A DNA stretch of 64,000 nt from Actinomadura rupiterrae (GTDB lineage Bacteria > Actinomycetota > Actinomycetes > Streptosporangiales > Streptosporangiaceae): positions 434,001 to 498,000 of the forward strand of contig NZ_JAMZEA010000008.1 in the NCBI RefSeq assembly GCF_024172125.1, in the 5' to 3' direction. A program made the position numbers and the translations under genes. Below the pieces are notes generated by a model. The model was not told the DNA's origin. It worked only from the letters and a program-made list of their open reading frames with translations, and searched no databases. This document shows, piece by piece, positions 40,860 to 50,675 of the stretch. Position 1 is the stretch's first letter. The number at the start of each line of letters is the position of its first letter.

Positions 40860-41249
40860 TTAGCGGAGGCGGTGCCAGGGGCCGGGGTGGTAGGTGCCGC
40901 GGCGGTCGATGGTGCCGCCGCGGGCGACCAGCCACTCGGCGCCGAGGCTGACCAGGGACGAGCAGACCGTCGAGCCGACGCCGCGGTGGTTCACGGCGTT
41001 GACGTACAGGATGGTCGGGGTGCCGGGCTCCTTCAGGGCGACGGTCATCCGGACGGCGCGTCCGTCAGGGCGGACGTCGCGGGCGCAGATCTTCAGCTTC
41101 AGGTACTCGTGGCCCATGCCGCGCGGCGGTCCCCAGTAGCCGTAACCGGTCAGCCCCCGCACGTCGTCGTACCGGAACGCGCCGTAACCGGGCACGGCGG
41201 CGCCGGAGAGGACGAGCGGAACGCCGGGCAGGAGCGCGAGGAAATGCAT
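40860..41249 (-). CDS. Secreted hypothetical protein
   Basis: 129 residues from ATG at 41249: a hydrophobic N-terminus (FLALLPGVPLVLSGAAVPG) likely acting as a signal peptide, then a compact domain with two cysteines (KICARDV, STVCSSLV) that could form a disulfide. Ending: GTYHPGPWHRLR. Not recognised. It is divergent from the glutamine amidotransferase gene. Confidence 0.6.
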   Translation of the reverse strand: MHFLALLPGVPLVLSGAAVPGYGAFRYDDVRGLTGYGYWGPPRGMGHEYLKLKICARDVRPDGRAVRMTVALKEPGTPTILYVNAVNHRGVGSTVCSSLVSLGAEWLVARGGTIDRRGTYHPGPWHRLR

Positions 41250-41353
41250 CGCGGAAACCTTTCGATCTCGGAGGGGTGCCGAGAGATTACGCTCCGCATA
41301 CGGGCGTTCGCCGCCGTTCGTCAACTTGTGGGGATAGCGGGGAGAATGGAGGG

Positions 41354-41935
41354 GTGCGTGTTCTGGTCGTGGACAATCACGACAGCTTCGTCTTCACGAT
41401 CGTCCAGTACCTGCGGGAGCTGGGCGCCGACTGCCGGGTGGCCGAACGCGAGGACGTCTCCCCCGAGGACGCCCGCGAGGCGGACGGCGTCCTCATCAGC
41501 CCTGGTCCGGGGCATCCGGCGGACGCCGGGGTCAGCCTCGACCTGGTCTGGGACGCCGTGGAGCGCGGCATCCCGCTGCTCGGCGTCTGCCTGGGCCATC
41601 AGGCGATCGGGCACGTCTTCGGCGCGACGGTCGGTCACGCGCCCGAGATCGTCCACGGGGAGACGAGCCAGATCGAGAACGATGGCAGGGGCGTCTTCGC
41701 GGGCCTGCCGAGCCCGTTCACGGCCACGCGGTACCACTCCCTGGCCGTCCGTCCCGAGACCGTGCCGCAGGACGTCCTGGAGGTGACCGCGCGCACCCCG
41801 GACGGCGTCGTGATGGGGCTCCGGCACCGGACGGCCCCGGTCGAGGGCGTTCAGTTCCACCCCGAATCGGTGCTGTCCGCATGTGGACACGCACTTCTCC
41901 GGAATTGGCTCCTCACCTGCGCAGAGTCCGGTTGA
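41354..41935 (+). CDS. pabA: Glutamine amidotransferase, anthranilate/aminodeoxychorismate synthase component II
   Basis: 193 residues from GTG at 41354 with GGAGGG just ahead. The class I triad is intact: Cys in LLGVCLGHQAIG, and His and Glu in VQFHPESV; NHDSFVFTIVQYL and SPGPGHP are typical of TrpG/PabA. It supplies ammonia to a chorismate-binding partner in tryptophan or folate synthesis. No component I gene is adjacent; in actinomycetes this copy sits alone beside pknB, so the trpG versus pabA choice is uncertain. Confidence 0.9.
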   Translation: MRVLVVDNHDSFVFTIVQYLRELGADCRVAEREDVSPEDAREADGVLISPGPGHPADAGVSLDLVWDAVERGIPLLGVCLGHQAIGHVFGATVGHAPEIVHGETSQIENDGRGVFAGLPSPFTATRYHSLAVRPETVPQDVLEVTARTPDGVVMGLRHRTAPVEGVQFHPESVLSACGHALLRNWLLTCAESG

Positions 41936-42013
41936 CCAGCCCCCGAGGGGTTTGCACGGAAAATTCGGAGTGACGCATGTAACGCCGATACCTCCGGGTA
42001 CGAAGACACTAGC

Positions 42014-42056
42014 GAGAGGGCTTCCGCCATTGCCCCCGAGTGGCGGAGGCCCTCTC
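42014..42056 (+). terminator. Terminator after pabA/trpG
   Basis: GAGAGGGCTTCCGCCAT (42014-42030) pairs, apart from one mismatch, with TGGCGGAGGCCCTCTC (42040-42056) around a short loop. Confidence 0.8.
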
Positions 42057-42284
42057 CCATGTCCGCACCCCGCCCGGATGTCCGCACCCCGCCCGGACGC
42101 CGCCACCGCGCAGCGCAGGGGCGAAGGCCCCGGTACCGCACCGCGCGGACGTCCGCACCCACCGCACGAGCGCCGACACCGCACCGCATGGACGTCCGTG
42201 CCCGGCGCACCGGCTCCAGCGCGCGGTAGTCACGACCCCAGGCAAGGACGAAGGCGCGCGGCAGGCCCAACCCCACCGGCAAGG

Positions 42285-42323
42285 GGAAGGCCCGGGCCCT
42301 CATAGTGAGGGGCCGGGCCTTCC
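42285..42323 (-). terminator. Terminator after pknB
   Basis: An 18-bp nearly perfect stem (42285-42302 with 42306-42323) closed by a 3-nt loop, 8 bp past the pknB stop. It ends the fhaA-to-pknB operon. Confidence 0.85.
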
Positions 42324-42330
42324 GTGGGCG

Positions 42331-44142
42331 TCAGGGTTGCTGGCCGGGGGGTGGCTGGTTCTGGTCCGGGGGCGGGGAGGTCGCCGGGGGCTGCGCCTTC
42401 GGCGTGACGATGATCGTCACGGACGAGCCGGACGGGAGCTTGGTGCCCGGCGCCGGGCTGACGTTCCACACCGCGCCCGGCGGGATGGTCGCGTCCGGCG
42501 ACGGCTGCTCCTGGACGACGCAGGTCAGGTGCAGCGCGCGGAGTCGCTTGCAGGCCACGTCGCGCGGCAGGCGCTGCAGGTTCGGCACCGCGATGTCCTG
42601 CGGCCCGGTGGAGACGTACAGGGTGACCTGGGAGTTCGGGTCGACCTGCTCGCCGGCCTTCGGGTCGGTCTTGACGGCCATGCCCTGCTGGACGTCGTTG
42701 GACGGGATCCGCTGGATGTCGACCTTGAAGCCGCGGCCCTCCAGGGCCTGCTTCGCGTCGCCCTCCGGCTGGCTGGCGACGTCCGGGACCTCCACCTTCT
42801 TCGGCGGCTCCGGCCCCTTGGACACGACCAGCGTGACCGCTGCGCCCTTCTTCAGCGACGTGCCCTCGGCGGGGTCGGCCTTGATGACCTTCCCCTTGTC
42901 GACGTCGTTGCTGAACTCCTTCTTGGTCTCCGGCGCGAGCGCGAGGCCCTGGTCCTTGATCGCCTTGGTGGCGTCCTCGACCGTCATGTTGGCGACCGTG
43001 GGCACCTTGACGGTGTCGCTGCCGCCGCCCGGCGCGAGCAGCCAGCCGACCAGCGCGGCGACCGCGAGCACGGCCACCACCGCGGCGATCCACGCGGCCG
43101 CCTTGCCGCCGCCGCCCCCGCCGCGATGGTCGCGGTCGTAGTCGGCGTCCTGCCGGTAGTCGCCGTACTGGACGGGCGCCAGGTCGTAGTTGTCGGGCCG
43201 CTGGACCTGCGTCGCGCCCATCACCTGCGTGTGCTGCGGCTGCTGGACGGCCGTCGGCGCGGCGCCCATCATCATCGTGGACGCGGCGGTCGACGACACC
43301 GGCTGCCCGTGCAGGGCCCGCTGGATCTCCTGCCGGAACTCGGCGGCGTTCTGGTACCGGTTCGCCGCGTCCTTCGCCATCGCCTTGAGAACGATCGCGT
43401 CCGCCCACTGCGGGATGTCCGGATCGATCTGGGACGGCGGGGTCGGCTCCTCCCGGACGTGCTGGTAGGCGATCGCGACCGGGGAGTCGCCGGTGAACGG
43501 CGGCCGCCCGGTCAGCAGCTCGTACAGCACGCAGCCGGTGGAGTAGATGTCGCTGCGGGCGTCCACCCGCTCGCCCCGCGCCTGCTCGGGCGACAGGTAC
43601 TGCGCGGTGCCGATGACCTGCGCGGTCTGGGTCATCGTGGACGCCGAGTCGGCCATCGCGCGGGCGATGCCGAAGTCCATCACCTTGACCTCGTGCTGCC
43701 GGGTCAGCATCACGTTGGCCGGCTTGATGTCGCGGTGCACGATCCCGCCGCGGTGGCTGTAGTCCAGCGCGCGCAGGATCCCGTCGGTGATCTCCAGGGC
43801 CTTCTGCGGCATCAGCGCGCGGTTCTCGCGCAGCAGGTCGCGCAGCGTCGAACCGTCCACGTACTCCATGACGATGTACGGGATCGGGGTGTCGCCGACG
43901 GCGTCCTCGCCGGTGTCGTAGACGGCGATCACCGACGGGTGGTTCAGGGACGCGGCGGACTGCGCCTCGCGCCGGAACCGGGCCTGGAACGTGGGGTCGC
44001 GGGCCAGGTCCGGACGCAGGGTCTTGACCGCGACGATCCGGTCGAGCCGCAGGTCACGGGCACGGTAGACCTCGGCCATGCCGCCGCGCCCGATCACGGA
44101 GTCGAGCTCGTAGCGGCCGCCGAGCAGCCGAGGTTGACTCAT
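42331..44142 (-). CDS. pknB: Serine/threonine protein kinase PknB with PASTA domains
   Basis: 603 residues. The kinase domain has GRGGMAEVY, Lys40 (VAVKTL), HRDIKPAN (Asp138) and DFG (Asp156). A Gln/Gly-rich linker leads to one membrane helix (about 348-370), then three PASTA repeats (about 378-444, 445-510, 511-580) and a Pro/Gln tail. It senses muropeptides or lipid II and phosphorylates division and envelope proteins such as the FHA proteins encoded at the head of this cluster. Homologues often carry four PASTA repeats, so three is on the short side. 250 bp separate it from pbpA. Confidence 0.96.
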   Translation of the reverse strand: MSQPRLLGGRYELDSVIGRGGMAEVYRARDLRLDRIVAVKTLRPDLARDPTFQARFRREAQSAASLNHPSVIAVYDTGEDAVGDTPIPYIVMEYVDGSTLRDLLRENRALMPQKALEITDGILRALDYSHRGGIVHRDIKPANVMLTRQHEVKVMDFGIARAMADSASTMTQTAQVIGTAQYLSPEQARGERVDARSDIYSTGCVLYELLTGRPPFTGDSPVAIAYQHVREEPTPPSQIDPDIPQWADAIVLKAMAKDAANRYQNAAEFRQEIQRALHGQPVSSTAASTMMMGAAPTAVQQPQHTQVMGATQVQRPDNYDLAPVQYGDYRQDADYDRDHRGGGGGGKAAAWIAAVVAVLAVAALVGWLLAPGGGSDTVKVPTVANMTVEDATKAIKDQGLALAPETKKEFSNDVDKGKVIKADPAEGTSLKKGAAVTLVVSKGPEPPKKVEVPDVASQPEGDAKQALEGRGFKVDIQRIPSNDVQQGMAVKTDPKAGEQVDPNSQVTLYVSTGPQDIAVPNLQRLPRDVACKRLRALHLTCVVQEQPSPDATIPPGAVWNVSPAPGTKLPSGSSVTIIVTPKAQPPATSPPPDQNQPPPGQQP

Positions 44143-44392
44143 CTGCGCACATTCCCTCGAACGTCGTCACCCTGTCCCCCGAACCTAGCCGCCCGCCGCG
44201 CGGACGCGGCGGAGCCGGGCTCGGAGTTGACGGAGTCGTGGCGCGCCCGGTCCCGTCCGCCCCGGCCATCGGGCCGGTGCGCCCGGACCGGTCCGCCTCG
44301 GCCGCTCGGCCGGTGCGCCCGGTCCGTGCCGGGACGTTCCCCGGCGCGGCGGAGGCATGCCCCGTCCTGGCTCCCCGTGAGGGTACCCGTGC

Positions 44393-45871
44393 TCACTTCT
44401 TCATCACCGCCTGCATGATGGCGGCCGCGATGGGGCCGGCGCCGTGCGCGCCGTCCCCGGTGCCCTCGCTGACCACGGCGAACGCGTACCGCGGGTGGTC
44501 GGCCGGGCCGAACCCGACGAACCAGCGGGCGTTGGGGTTGCCGCCGCCCTGCTCGGCGGTGCCGGTCTTGCCGGCGATGTCGTCGCCCTGGAGGTTCTTC
44601 GCGGTGCCCTCGGACACCACGGCGCGCATCATGTCGCGGAGCTGGCTCGCCGTGTCCGACTTGATGGGCTGCGCGAAGACCTGCGGGTTGGCCTTGTAGA
44701 CCTCGGACTGGTCCTTGGCGGTGGCGCGCTGCACCACGTACGGCTTCATGATCTTGCCGCCGTTGGCCACGGCCTGCGCGACCATCGCCATCTGCAGCGG
44801 GGTGGCGCGAACGTTCTCCTGGCCGATGCCGGAGCGGGCCGTGCCGTCCTTGCCGGTCGGGATGGACTTGCCGGTCTGCAGGTCGTTGATCGCGATCGGC
44901 ACTTCGCTCTTGGCCGCCTTCATCAGCGGCTCGACCTGGACGTTCTGCCCGAAACCGAACTTGGACGCGCCCTCGTTGAGCTTGTTGATCGTGAGGTCGA
45001 GCGCCATCTTGCCGAACGTGGTGTTGCAGGACTCGGCGAACGCGCCCTTCAGCGACGCGGTGCCCGCGCAGCTGCCGCCGTCGTGCGAGTTCGGCAGCAG
45101 CTGGCCCGACTCGGGGAGCCGCAGCTGGCCGGACTCGACCTGGGAGTTCTCGTTCAGGCCGAGGTTCTCCATGCCGAGCGCGGCGACGACGATCTTGAAG
45201 GACGAGCCGGGCGGGAAGGTCTGGCTCATCGCGTTGTCGATCAGCGGCTTGATCGTGCCGGGCGCCTTGTCCAGCTCGTTCAGCCGCTTCATGCCCTTCT
45301 CGCCGAGCTGCGGCGCGACCTCGTTCGGGTCGAAGGTCGAGTTGGACGCCAGCACTTTGATCGCGCCGGTCTTGATGTCGACGACCGCCGCGGCCGAGCG
45401 CCGCTCCGTGTCGCTGTTGAGGCGCTCGTAGGCGACCCGCTGCGCCCTCGGGTCGATGGTGAGGTCGACGTTGCCGCCCTCGGGCTTCTTGCCGATGAAC
45501 TGGTCGAACCAGCGCTGGTGGGTGATCTTCTTGTCGGTGCCCGCGAGCAGGCTGTTGTAGGCCAGCTCGACCTTGGACGCGCTGCCGTTGAAGTACCCGG
45601 TGACCGGCGAGAAGTCCTTGCCGTCCTTGTAGTTGCGGCCGTACTTGGGGCTGTCCTTGCCGGTCGGGGTGGACCAGGCGAGCACCTCGCCGCCCGCGGT
45701 GATCTGCCCCCGCGGGTTGTTGAACACGTCGGCGATCTTGCGCGTGTTGTTCGGGTCGTTCCGCAGCTTGTCGGCCTCGCTGCCCTGCACGTAGTTCACC
45801 TGGGCCATCAGCCCGAAGAACAGCAGCAGGGCGAACACGGCGACCCGCCGGACCGGCTTGTCCATGTTCAC
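44393..45871 (-). CDS. pbpA: Penicillin-binding protein (transpeptidase) PbpA
   Basis: 492 residues: N-terminal membrane helix (VAVFALLLFFGLMAQVNYV), a dimerisation domain, then the penicillin-binding domain with SxxK (Ser223-Lys226), SxN (Ser281-Asn283) and KTGT (435-438). It crosslinks peptidoglycan and works with the RodA glycosyltransferase encoded just upstream. Two starts lie 6 bp apart (MNM, then MDK). Gap to rodA 43 bp. Confidence 0.95.
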   Translation of the reverse strand: MNMDKPVRRVAVFALLLFFGLMAQVNYVQGSEADKLRNDPNNTRKIADVFNNPRGQITAGGEVLAWSTPTGKDSPKYGRNYKDGKDFSPVTGYFNGSASKVELAYNSLLAGTDKKITHQRWFDQFIGKKPEGGNVDLTIDPRAQRVAYERLNSDTERRSAAAVVDIKTGAIKVLASNSTFDPNEVAPQLGEKGMKRLNELDKAPGTIKPLIDNAMSQTFPPGSSFKIVVAALGMENLGLNENSQVESGQLRLPESGQLLPNSHDGGSCAGTASLKGAFAESCNTTFGKMALDLTINKLNEGASKFGFGQNVQVEPLMKAAKSEVPIAINDLQTGKSIPTGKDGTARSGIGQENVRATPLQMAMVAQAVANGGKIMKPYVVQRATAKDQSEVYKANPQVFAQPIKSDTASQLRDMMRAVVSEGTAKNLQGDDIAGKTGTAEQGGGNPNARWFVGFGPADHPRYAFAVVSEGTGDGAHGAGPIAAAIMQAVMKK

Positions 45872-45914
45872 GACGCGGCGTCTCCTCGCTGGGGGGCTTG
45901 GGGGCTACGGCAGG

Positions 45915-47561
45915 TCATCGCAGGCTCACGATCTGGGTCATGCCCTCGTCCTGGATGGCCTGCGGGGCGGGCTTGCGGGCGTCGTGGCTCATCCTGACCA
46001 GGATCGCGATCAGGATCCAGTTCGCCATCAGCGACGACCCGCCCTGGGACAGGAACGGCGTGGTCAGACCGGTCAGCGGGATGAGCCGGGTCACACCGCC
46101 GACGATCACGAACACCTGCAGCGCCAGGACGAACGAGACACCGCCCGCGAACAGCTTGAGGTACGGGTCGCGCGCCGCGACGGCCGTCTTCATACCGCGC
46201 TGGACGATCAGGGCGTACATCAGCAGCAGCGTCATCAGGCCCGTGAGCCCGAGCTCCTCGCCCATCGAGTCGAAGATGAAGTCGCTGAACGACAGCGGTG
46301 TCAGCCAGGGTTTGCCCTGCCCGAGCCCGGTGCCGAGCACGCTGCCCTGGCCGAGCGCGAACATGCCCTTCATCAGCTGCGCGCTGTCGGAGTACTCGCC
46401 GCCCATCTTCGTGCAGGCCCACCAGCCCGGCCCGACGAGGCGGGTCTGCATCGCGGTCGCCTTCTGCCCGGCGGCCTCCTGCTGCTGGGCCTTGGCCTCC
46501 AGCGTGACCTTGGCCTGCTTGAAGATGTCGGTGTTCGGGTTGACCGGGACGACCTTGCCGTTGTGCATCAGGCAGCCGCCGTCGAAGTACGGCTTGGGGT
46601 TCTGCCAGATGTCGATGCGCTGGTTCACGTGCTGCATGAACGGCAGCAGCGTGACCACGAACACCGCGAGCGCCAGCAGCCCGACACCGATCATCACCCA
46701 GGAGACCCGCTGCGTCGCGATGTACAGCATCGACACGAACAGGCCGAAGTACAGCAGCGCGGTGCCGAGGTCCTTCTGCATGAACAGCACGCCGAGGCAG
46801 AACAGCCAGATGACCACGATCGGGCCGAGGTCGCGGGCGCGCGGCAGTGACAGCGGGCCGATCTTCTTGCCGATCAGCGACATCGCCTGCCGCTTGTTCA
46901 CCAGGTAGCCGGCGAAGAAGGCGACCAGCATCAGCTTGGCGAACTCGCCCGGCTGCACCGAGAACCCGCCGACGCTGATCCACACCCGCGCGCCGTTGAT
47001 CTCCGCGCCGACACCCGGCACGATCGGCAGCAGCAGCATGATGATCGCGCCGAGACCGATCATGTAGGTGTAGCGCTGCGCGGTCTTCGGGGTGAACGAC
47101 AGCTTGGCGTCCGGCTTGCTGGTGTCGCGCATGATCGCGATCGCGACGACGAACAGCGCGATCCCGACGAAGGTCCATATCAGCTGGCCCGGGGCGTCCG
47201 CCGCGTCCTTGAGCACCTTCTTGCCGGCGATCTCGGCGGCCTTGTGGTCCGCCGAGGTGTCCAGGTCCAGCCGGTAGATCATGGCCATGCCGATGCCGTT
47301 CAGCGCCACCGCCAATGGCAGCAGCAACGGGTCGGCGAACGGCGCGAACCGCAGCTGAACCGCGTACGCGATCAGCGCCATCACGACCAGGCCGCCGCCG
47401 TAGCCGAACAGCCCGCCCGGGATCGAGCCGTCCCGGGCCAGGCCGACCTCGGCGAACGCGGCGAGCGTCAGCACCATCGCGAACACCAGCAGCGCCAGCG
47501 AGGCCGCGTTGCGGCGCTGGTACGGGATCTGCGCCCTGATCTGCTCCCCGAGTGCGTGCAT
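45915..47561 (-). CDS. rodA: FtsW/RodA/SpoVE-family peptidoglycan glycosyltransferase
   Basis: 548 residues with about twelve membrane helices. SEDS hallmarks are visible: GGFSVQPGEFAKLMLVAFFAGYL, MQKDLGTALLYFGLF and FDSMGEELGLTGLMTLLLMYALI. The large extracellular loop (about residues 320-420) is longer than in most rod-type proteins. It polymerises lipid II with PbpA as partner. Only 3 bp separate it from pstP. Confidence 0.95.
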   Translation of the reverse strand: MHALGEQIRAQIPYQRRNAASLALLVFAMVLTLAAFAEVGLARDGSIPGGLFGYGGGLVVMALIAYAVQLRFAPFADPLLLPLAVALNGIGMAMIYRLDLDTSADHKAAEIAGKKVLKDAADAPGQLIWTFVGIALFVVAIAIMRDTSKPDAKLSFTPKTAQRYTYMIGLGAIIMLLLPIVPGVGAEINGARVWISVGGFSVQPGEFAKLMLVAFFAGYLVNKRQAMSLIGKKIGPLSLPRARDLGPIVVIWLFCLGVLFMQKDLGTALLYFGLFVSMLYIATQRVSWVMIGVGLLALAVFVVTLLPFMQHVNQRIDIWQNPKPYFDGGCLMHNGKVVPVNPNTDIFKQAKVTLEAKAQQQEAAGQKATAMQTRLVGPGWWACTKMGGEYSDSAQLMKGMFALGQGSVLGTGLGQGKPWLTPLSFSDFIFDSMGEELGLTGLMTLLLMYALIVQRGMKTAVAARDPYLKLFAGGVSFVLALQVFVIVGGVTRLIPLTGLTTPFLSQGGSSLMANWILIAILVRMSHDARKPAPQAIQDEGMTQIVSLR

Positions 47562-47564
47562 GCG

Positions 47565-49238
47565 CTACGACCTGCCCCTCGACGGCGCGGGACAGTCCTT
47601 GATCGCCGGGTGCGGGCCGTGGCACTGGCCCACCCGCTCGGTCAGGTCGGCGATCTTCTTCTCCGCCAGGTCCACGCCGATGAAGGAGTACTTCCCGTCC
47701 CGGACGTTGTTCAGGTCGGACGTCGGCAGCTCGGTCAGCGGGATCGTCCCCGCCTGGACGGTCTTGGGCGCGCAGTCGTTCTGGTCGACGCCGAACCGGA
47801 TCGCCACCTTGCCGCCCTCGTCGCGCAGGCTGTACTTGCACACGGCCTTGGCCAGGTCGTCCAGCGCGCCGGGGCCCTTCACCGTGTACTTGGCGCGGAC
47901 GGCCTGGGCGCGGTCCTGCGGCAGGTCCGACACCTTGATCGGCGGGTTCGGCTGCCGGTCGGCCTTGCGGGACAGGCTGATCAGCGGCACCTTCTGCGTC
48001 GTCCCGCGGTACAGCACGACGGTGCCGTTCTGCTCGCCGACGTAGTAGCCGCTGCGCGCGGTCTGCACGAAGAACACCCCGCCGCCGACGACGGCGACGA
48101 CGAACACTCCGGCCACGACGACCAGCCACAGCCAGCGGCGCGGGCCGCGGCTCGCGCGCTTGGCGGCGCGGCGCTCGCGGCGTCCGGCGGGCTGGTACTC
48201 CTGCTCGGCGGCCGCGTACGGCTGCTCCTGGTAGCGCGGGTCGGGGACGGTCGCCTGCGGGCCGGTGCCGTGCGGCCCGGCCTGACCGCCCGGATGGTGC
48301 GGCATCGGCGGCGGCATCTCGTCCACCGCGACGGGCTGCTGCGGCATCGTGTCGCGCAGCTGCGCCGCGCGGCTCGCCGGCGTGTCGCCCGGACCCGCCG
48401 GGCCGCCGGGCATGCCGGGGCCGCCGGGCGCGTTCGGGTCGCCCGGAACCTGCGGCGGGGCCGCGTTCGCAGCCGCTCCGACGGCCCGTCCGGGGCCGGG
48501 GGGCGGGGGCTGGTTGCCGAGCTCCACCACGTCCGCGCAGACGCAGGTGATGTTGTCGGGGCCGCCGCCCCGGTTCGCCAGGTCGATCAGCTGCCGGACG
48601 GCCTGGTCCGGCTCGTCCGCCTCGGTCAGCACCTGGAAGATCGTCTCCGCGGTGACCACCGTGGACAGGCCGTCCGAGCACAGCAGGTAGCGGTCGCCCG
48701 GCCGCGCCTCGCGCAGCGACAGGTCCGGGTCGATCTCGCCCCGGCCGTCCATCGCGCGCAGCAGCAGCGAGCGCTGCGGGTGCGAGGCGGCCTCGTCCGG
48801 GCTGATCCGGCCCTCGTCGACCAGCGACTGCACCAGCGTGTGGTCGTGCGTGATCTGGAACAGGCTGCCGTCGCGCAGCAGGTAGGCGCGCGAGTCGCCG
48901 ATGTGCACCAGCGCGATCTGGTTGCCCGCCCACAGCATCGCGGTGAGCGTCGTCCCCATGCCCTGCAGCGCCGGGTCGGACTCGACGATGCGGTGCAGGT
49001 TCTCGTTCGCGGTCTTGACCGTGTGCTCGAGCGCGGCCAGCAGCTCGGCGGCGGGCATCGCCTTGTCGAGCTTGCGGATCTCGGAGATCGCGGCGGCGCT
49101 GGCGATCTCCCCGCCGACGTGGCCGCCCATCCCGTCCGCGACGGCGAGCAGGTGCGCGCCCGCGTAGCCGGAGTCCTCGTTGCCCTCGCGCAGCATGCCC
49201 ACGTCGGACCGGGCGGCGTAGTGGATTCCCAGAGTCAT
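47565..49238 (-). CDS. pstP: PP2C-family Ser/Thr protein phosphatase PstP
   Basis: 557 residues from ATG at 49238. The PP2C domain (about 1-240) has RSDVGMLREGNEDSGY, VADGMGGHVGGEIAS, HIGDSRAYLLRDG, LCSDGL and GGPDNITCV, supplying the metal aspartates. A long Pro/Gly-rich linker, one membrane helix (LWLVVVAGVFVVAVVGGGVFF) and an extracellular domain follow. It reverses PknB phosphorylation. The start overlaps the end of fhaB by 4 bp; codons further upstream are in frame but fall inside fhaB. Confidence 0.95.
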   Translation of the reverse strand: MTLGIHYAARSDVGMLREGNEDSGYAGAHLLAVADGMGGHVGGEIASAAAISEIRKLDKAMPAAELLAALEHTVKTANENLHRIVESDPALQGMGTTLTAMLWAGNQIALVHIGDSRAYLLRDGSLFQITHDHTLVQSLVDEGRISPDEAASHPQRSLLLRAMDGRGEIDPDLSLREARPGDRYLLCSDGLSTVVTAETIFQVLTEADEPDQAVRQLIDLANRGGGPDNITCVCADVVELGNQPPPPGPGRAVGAAANAAPPQVPGDPNAPGGPGMPGGPAGPGDTPASRAAQLRDTMPQQPVAVDEMPPPMPHHPGGQAGPHGTGPQATVPDPRYQEQPYAAAEQEYQPAGRRERRAAKRASRGPRRWLWLVVVAGVFVVAVVGGGVFFVQTARSGYYVGEQNGTVVLYRGTTQKVPLISLSRKADRQPNPPIKVSDLPQDRAQAVRAKYTVKGPGALDDLAKAVCKYSLRDEGGKVAIRFGVDQNDCAPKTVQAGTIPLTELPTSDLNNVRDGKYSFIGVDLAEKKIADLTERVGQCHGPHPAIKDCPAPSRGRS

Positions 49239-49783
49239 TTGCGCAGCTCGATCACGGTCTTGCCGATACGGATCGGGACGCCCGGCGGCACCGGCATCGG
49301 CCGGGTCACCTTGGTGCGCCCCAGATAGGTCCCATTGGTCGAACCGAGATCTTCCACGATCCACTGACCGTCCTGCGCGTAAAGCCGGGCATGTCGGCTC
49401 GAAGCGTAGTCGTCGGTCACGATGAGCGTGGAGTCATTCGCCCGGCCGATGGTGATCGGGACGCCGGTGAGGTCGATGACGGTTCCGGTCCGCTCGCCCT
49501 GCACGACCACCAGCTTGGACGGCCCCCCGCCGCCCCGCTGGCCCCCACGTGGCGGCGGCCCCTGTGGAGCGCCCTGCGGCGCCCCCTGCGGTGGCCGCGC
49601 GGCGGCCTTGGGCGGGCGCTGCTGGACGGCCCGCGCGGCGCGGTTCGCCGCGCGGGAGGCTGCCTTCGTCGCGGCCTTCGACCCGAAGAGGTCGGCGCGG
49701 ATCACTCCGACGGCCGCGATGACGAACAGCCAGAGCACCGCGAGGAACGCCAGCTTGATCAGCGTGAGGGTGAAGTCGGACAT
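49235..49783 (-). CDS. fhaB: FHA-domain protein FhaB (FipA-like)
   Basis: 182 residues: an N-terminal membrane helix (LIKLAFLAVLWLFVIAAVGVI), a Lys/Arg/Pro/Gly linker, and an FHA domain (about 95-180) with IGRANDSTLIVTDDYASSRHARL and DLGSTNGTYLG, which bind phosphothreonine. It links PknB/PstP signalling to the division machinery. 11 bp after fhaA. Confidence 0.95.
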   Translation of the reverse strand: MSDFTLTLIKLAFLAVLWLFVIAAVGVIRADLFGSKAATKAASRAANRAARAVQQRPPKAAARPPQGAPQGAPQGPPPRGGQRGGGGPSKLVVVQGERTGTVIDLTGVPITIGRANDSTLIVTDDYASSRHARLYAQDGQWIVEDLGSTNGTYLGRTKVTRPMPVPPGVPIRIGKTVIELRK

Positions 49784-49794
49784 CGGAGTCGGGG

Positions 49795-50553
49795 TTACTC
49801 CCTATCGCGGCGGAACACGAGTGTGGTGCGCCCCATCGTCACACGGCTTCCGTCCACCAGGGTGACCCGGCGGATCGGCTGGCCGTTGACGAAGGAACCG
49901 TTGGTCGACCCTAGATCGACGAGCACGATCTCGGGACCTTCTATACGGATCTCGGCATGGTGCCGCGAAACCCCCGGATCCACCAAACGAAGGTCGCAGT
50001 CGGTGCCCCGCCCGAGCAGCGTGACCGGCGTGTTGACCTCGTAGGTGCTCTGGTGGGCCGGGCCGTTGTCCATCGTCGTGGTGACCAGCAGCCGGGGGTT
50101 GCCGCCGAAGGCGCCACCGGGCGCGCGCGGGTAGTCCGACGGCGGCCGGCGGATCTCCCCGCCCTCCACCGTGGACCCGCGGATGACCCCAGAGCGGATC
50201 CGGAACATGCCCGTGGCCAGGTCGTCGGCGTTCTCGAAACGCACCCGGACCGGACCCACGAAGGAGTACCCCTGCTCCTTCGCGTACTCGCGGGCGAGGT
50301 TCGCCAGCTCCTGGCTCAGGCTGTCGGCGTACACCTGAAGCCGCTGGCCGTCCTGCTGCGAGATCTCCACGACGAAGTCGTTCGGCACCAGGGTGCGGCC
50401 GGCCGCGACGATCGCGGCCCGGTCGTCCATCTCGCGCTGCACGGCACTGGCCACCTCGACCGGCTGCAGCTCGGACTTGAACGCCCGGGCGAAGGCACCT
50501 TCGACCATGCCCTCAAGCCTCCGCTCGAAGCGCTGAATGACGCCCACGGGCAC
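49795..50553 (-). CDS. fhaA: FHA-domain protein FhaA (DUF3662 plus FHA)
   Basis: 252 residues. The N-terminal DUF3662 domain (GVIQRFERRLEGMVEGAFARAFKSELQPVEVA) is followed by a short linker and a C-terminal FHA domain (GRGTDCDLRLVDPGVSRHHAEI; DLGSTNGSFVNGQ). In mycobacteria FhaA binds PknB-phosphorylated MviN (MurJ) to control cell-wall precursor export. First gene of the minus-strand signalling and elongation operon. Confidence 0.95.
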   Translation of the reverse strand: MPVGVIQRFERRLEGMVEGAFARAFKSELQPVEVASAVQREMDDRAAIVAAGRTLVPNDFVVEISQQDGQRLQVYADSLSQELANLAREYAKEQGYSFVGPVRVRFENADDLATGMFRIRSGVIRGSTVEGGEIRRPPSDYPRAPGGAFGGNPRLLVTTTMDNGPAHQSTYEVNTPVTLLGRGTDCDLRLVDPGVSRHHAEIRIEGPEIVLVDLGSTNGSFVNGQPIRRVTLVDGSRVTMGRTTLVFRRDRE

Positions 50554-50675
50554 CTCCCTTCCCCACTGGTAGACGATCGTATCGGTGTCAAGGTTCGCTA
50601 GAAGTATCCGGTTGCCGGACCACCCCCTGAACCGTGCTAATCTCTTCCTGCACCCGGAAACGGGGGCGACACCCG

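Noticed and set aside
45868..48933. 1021-aa open frame overlapping rodA and pstP
   Set aside because: Same strand, different frame; Arg/Ala/Gly-rich without motifs, while rodA and pstP are full-length with all family motifs.
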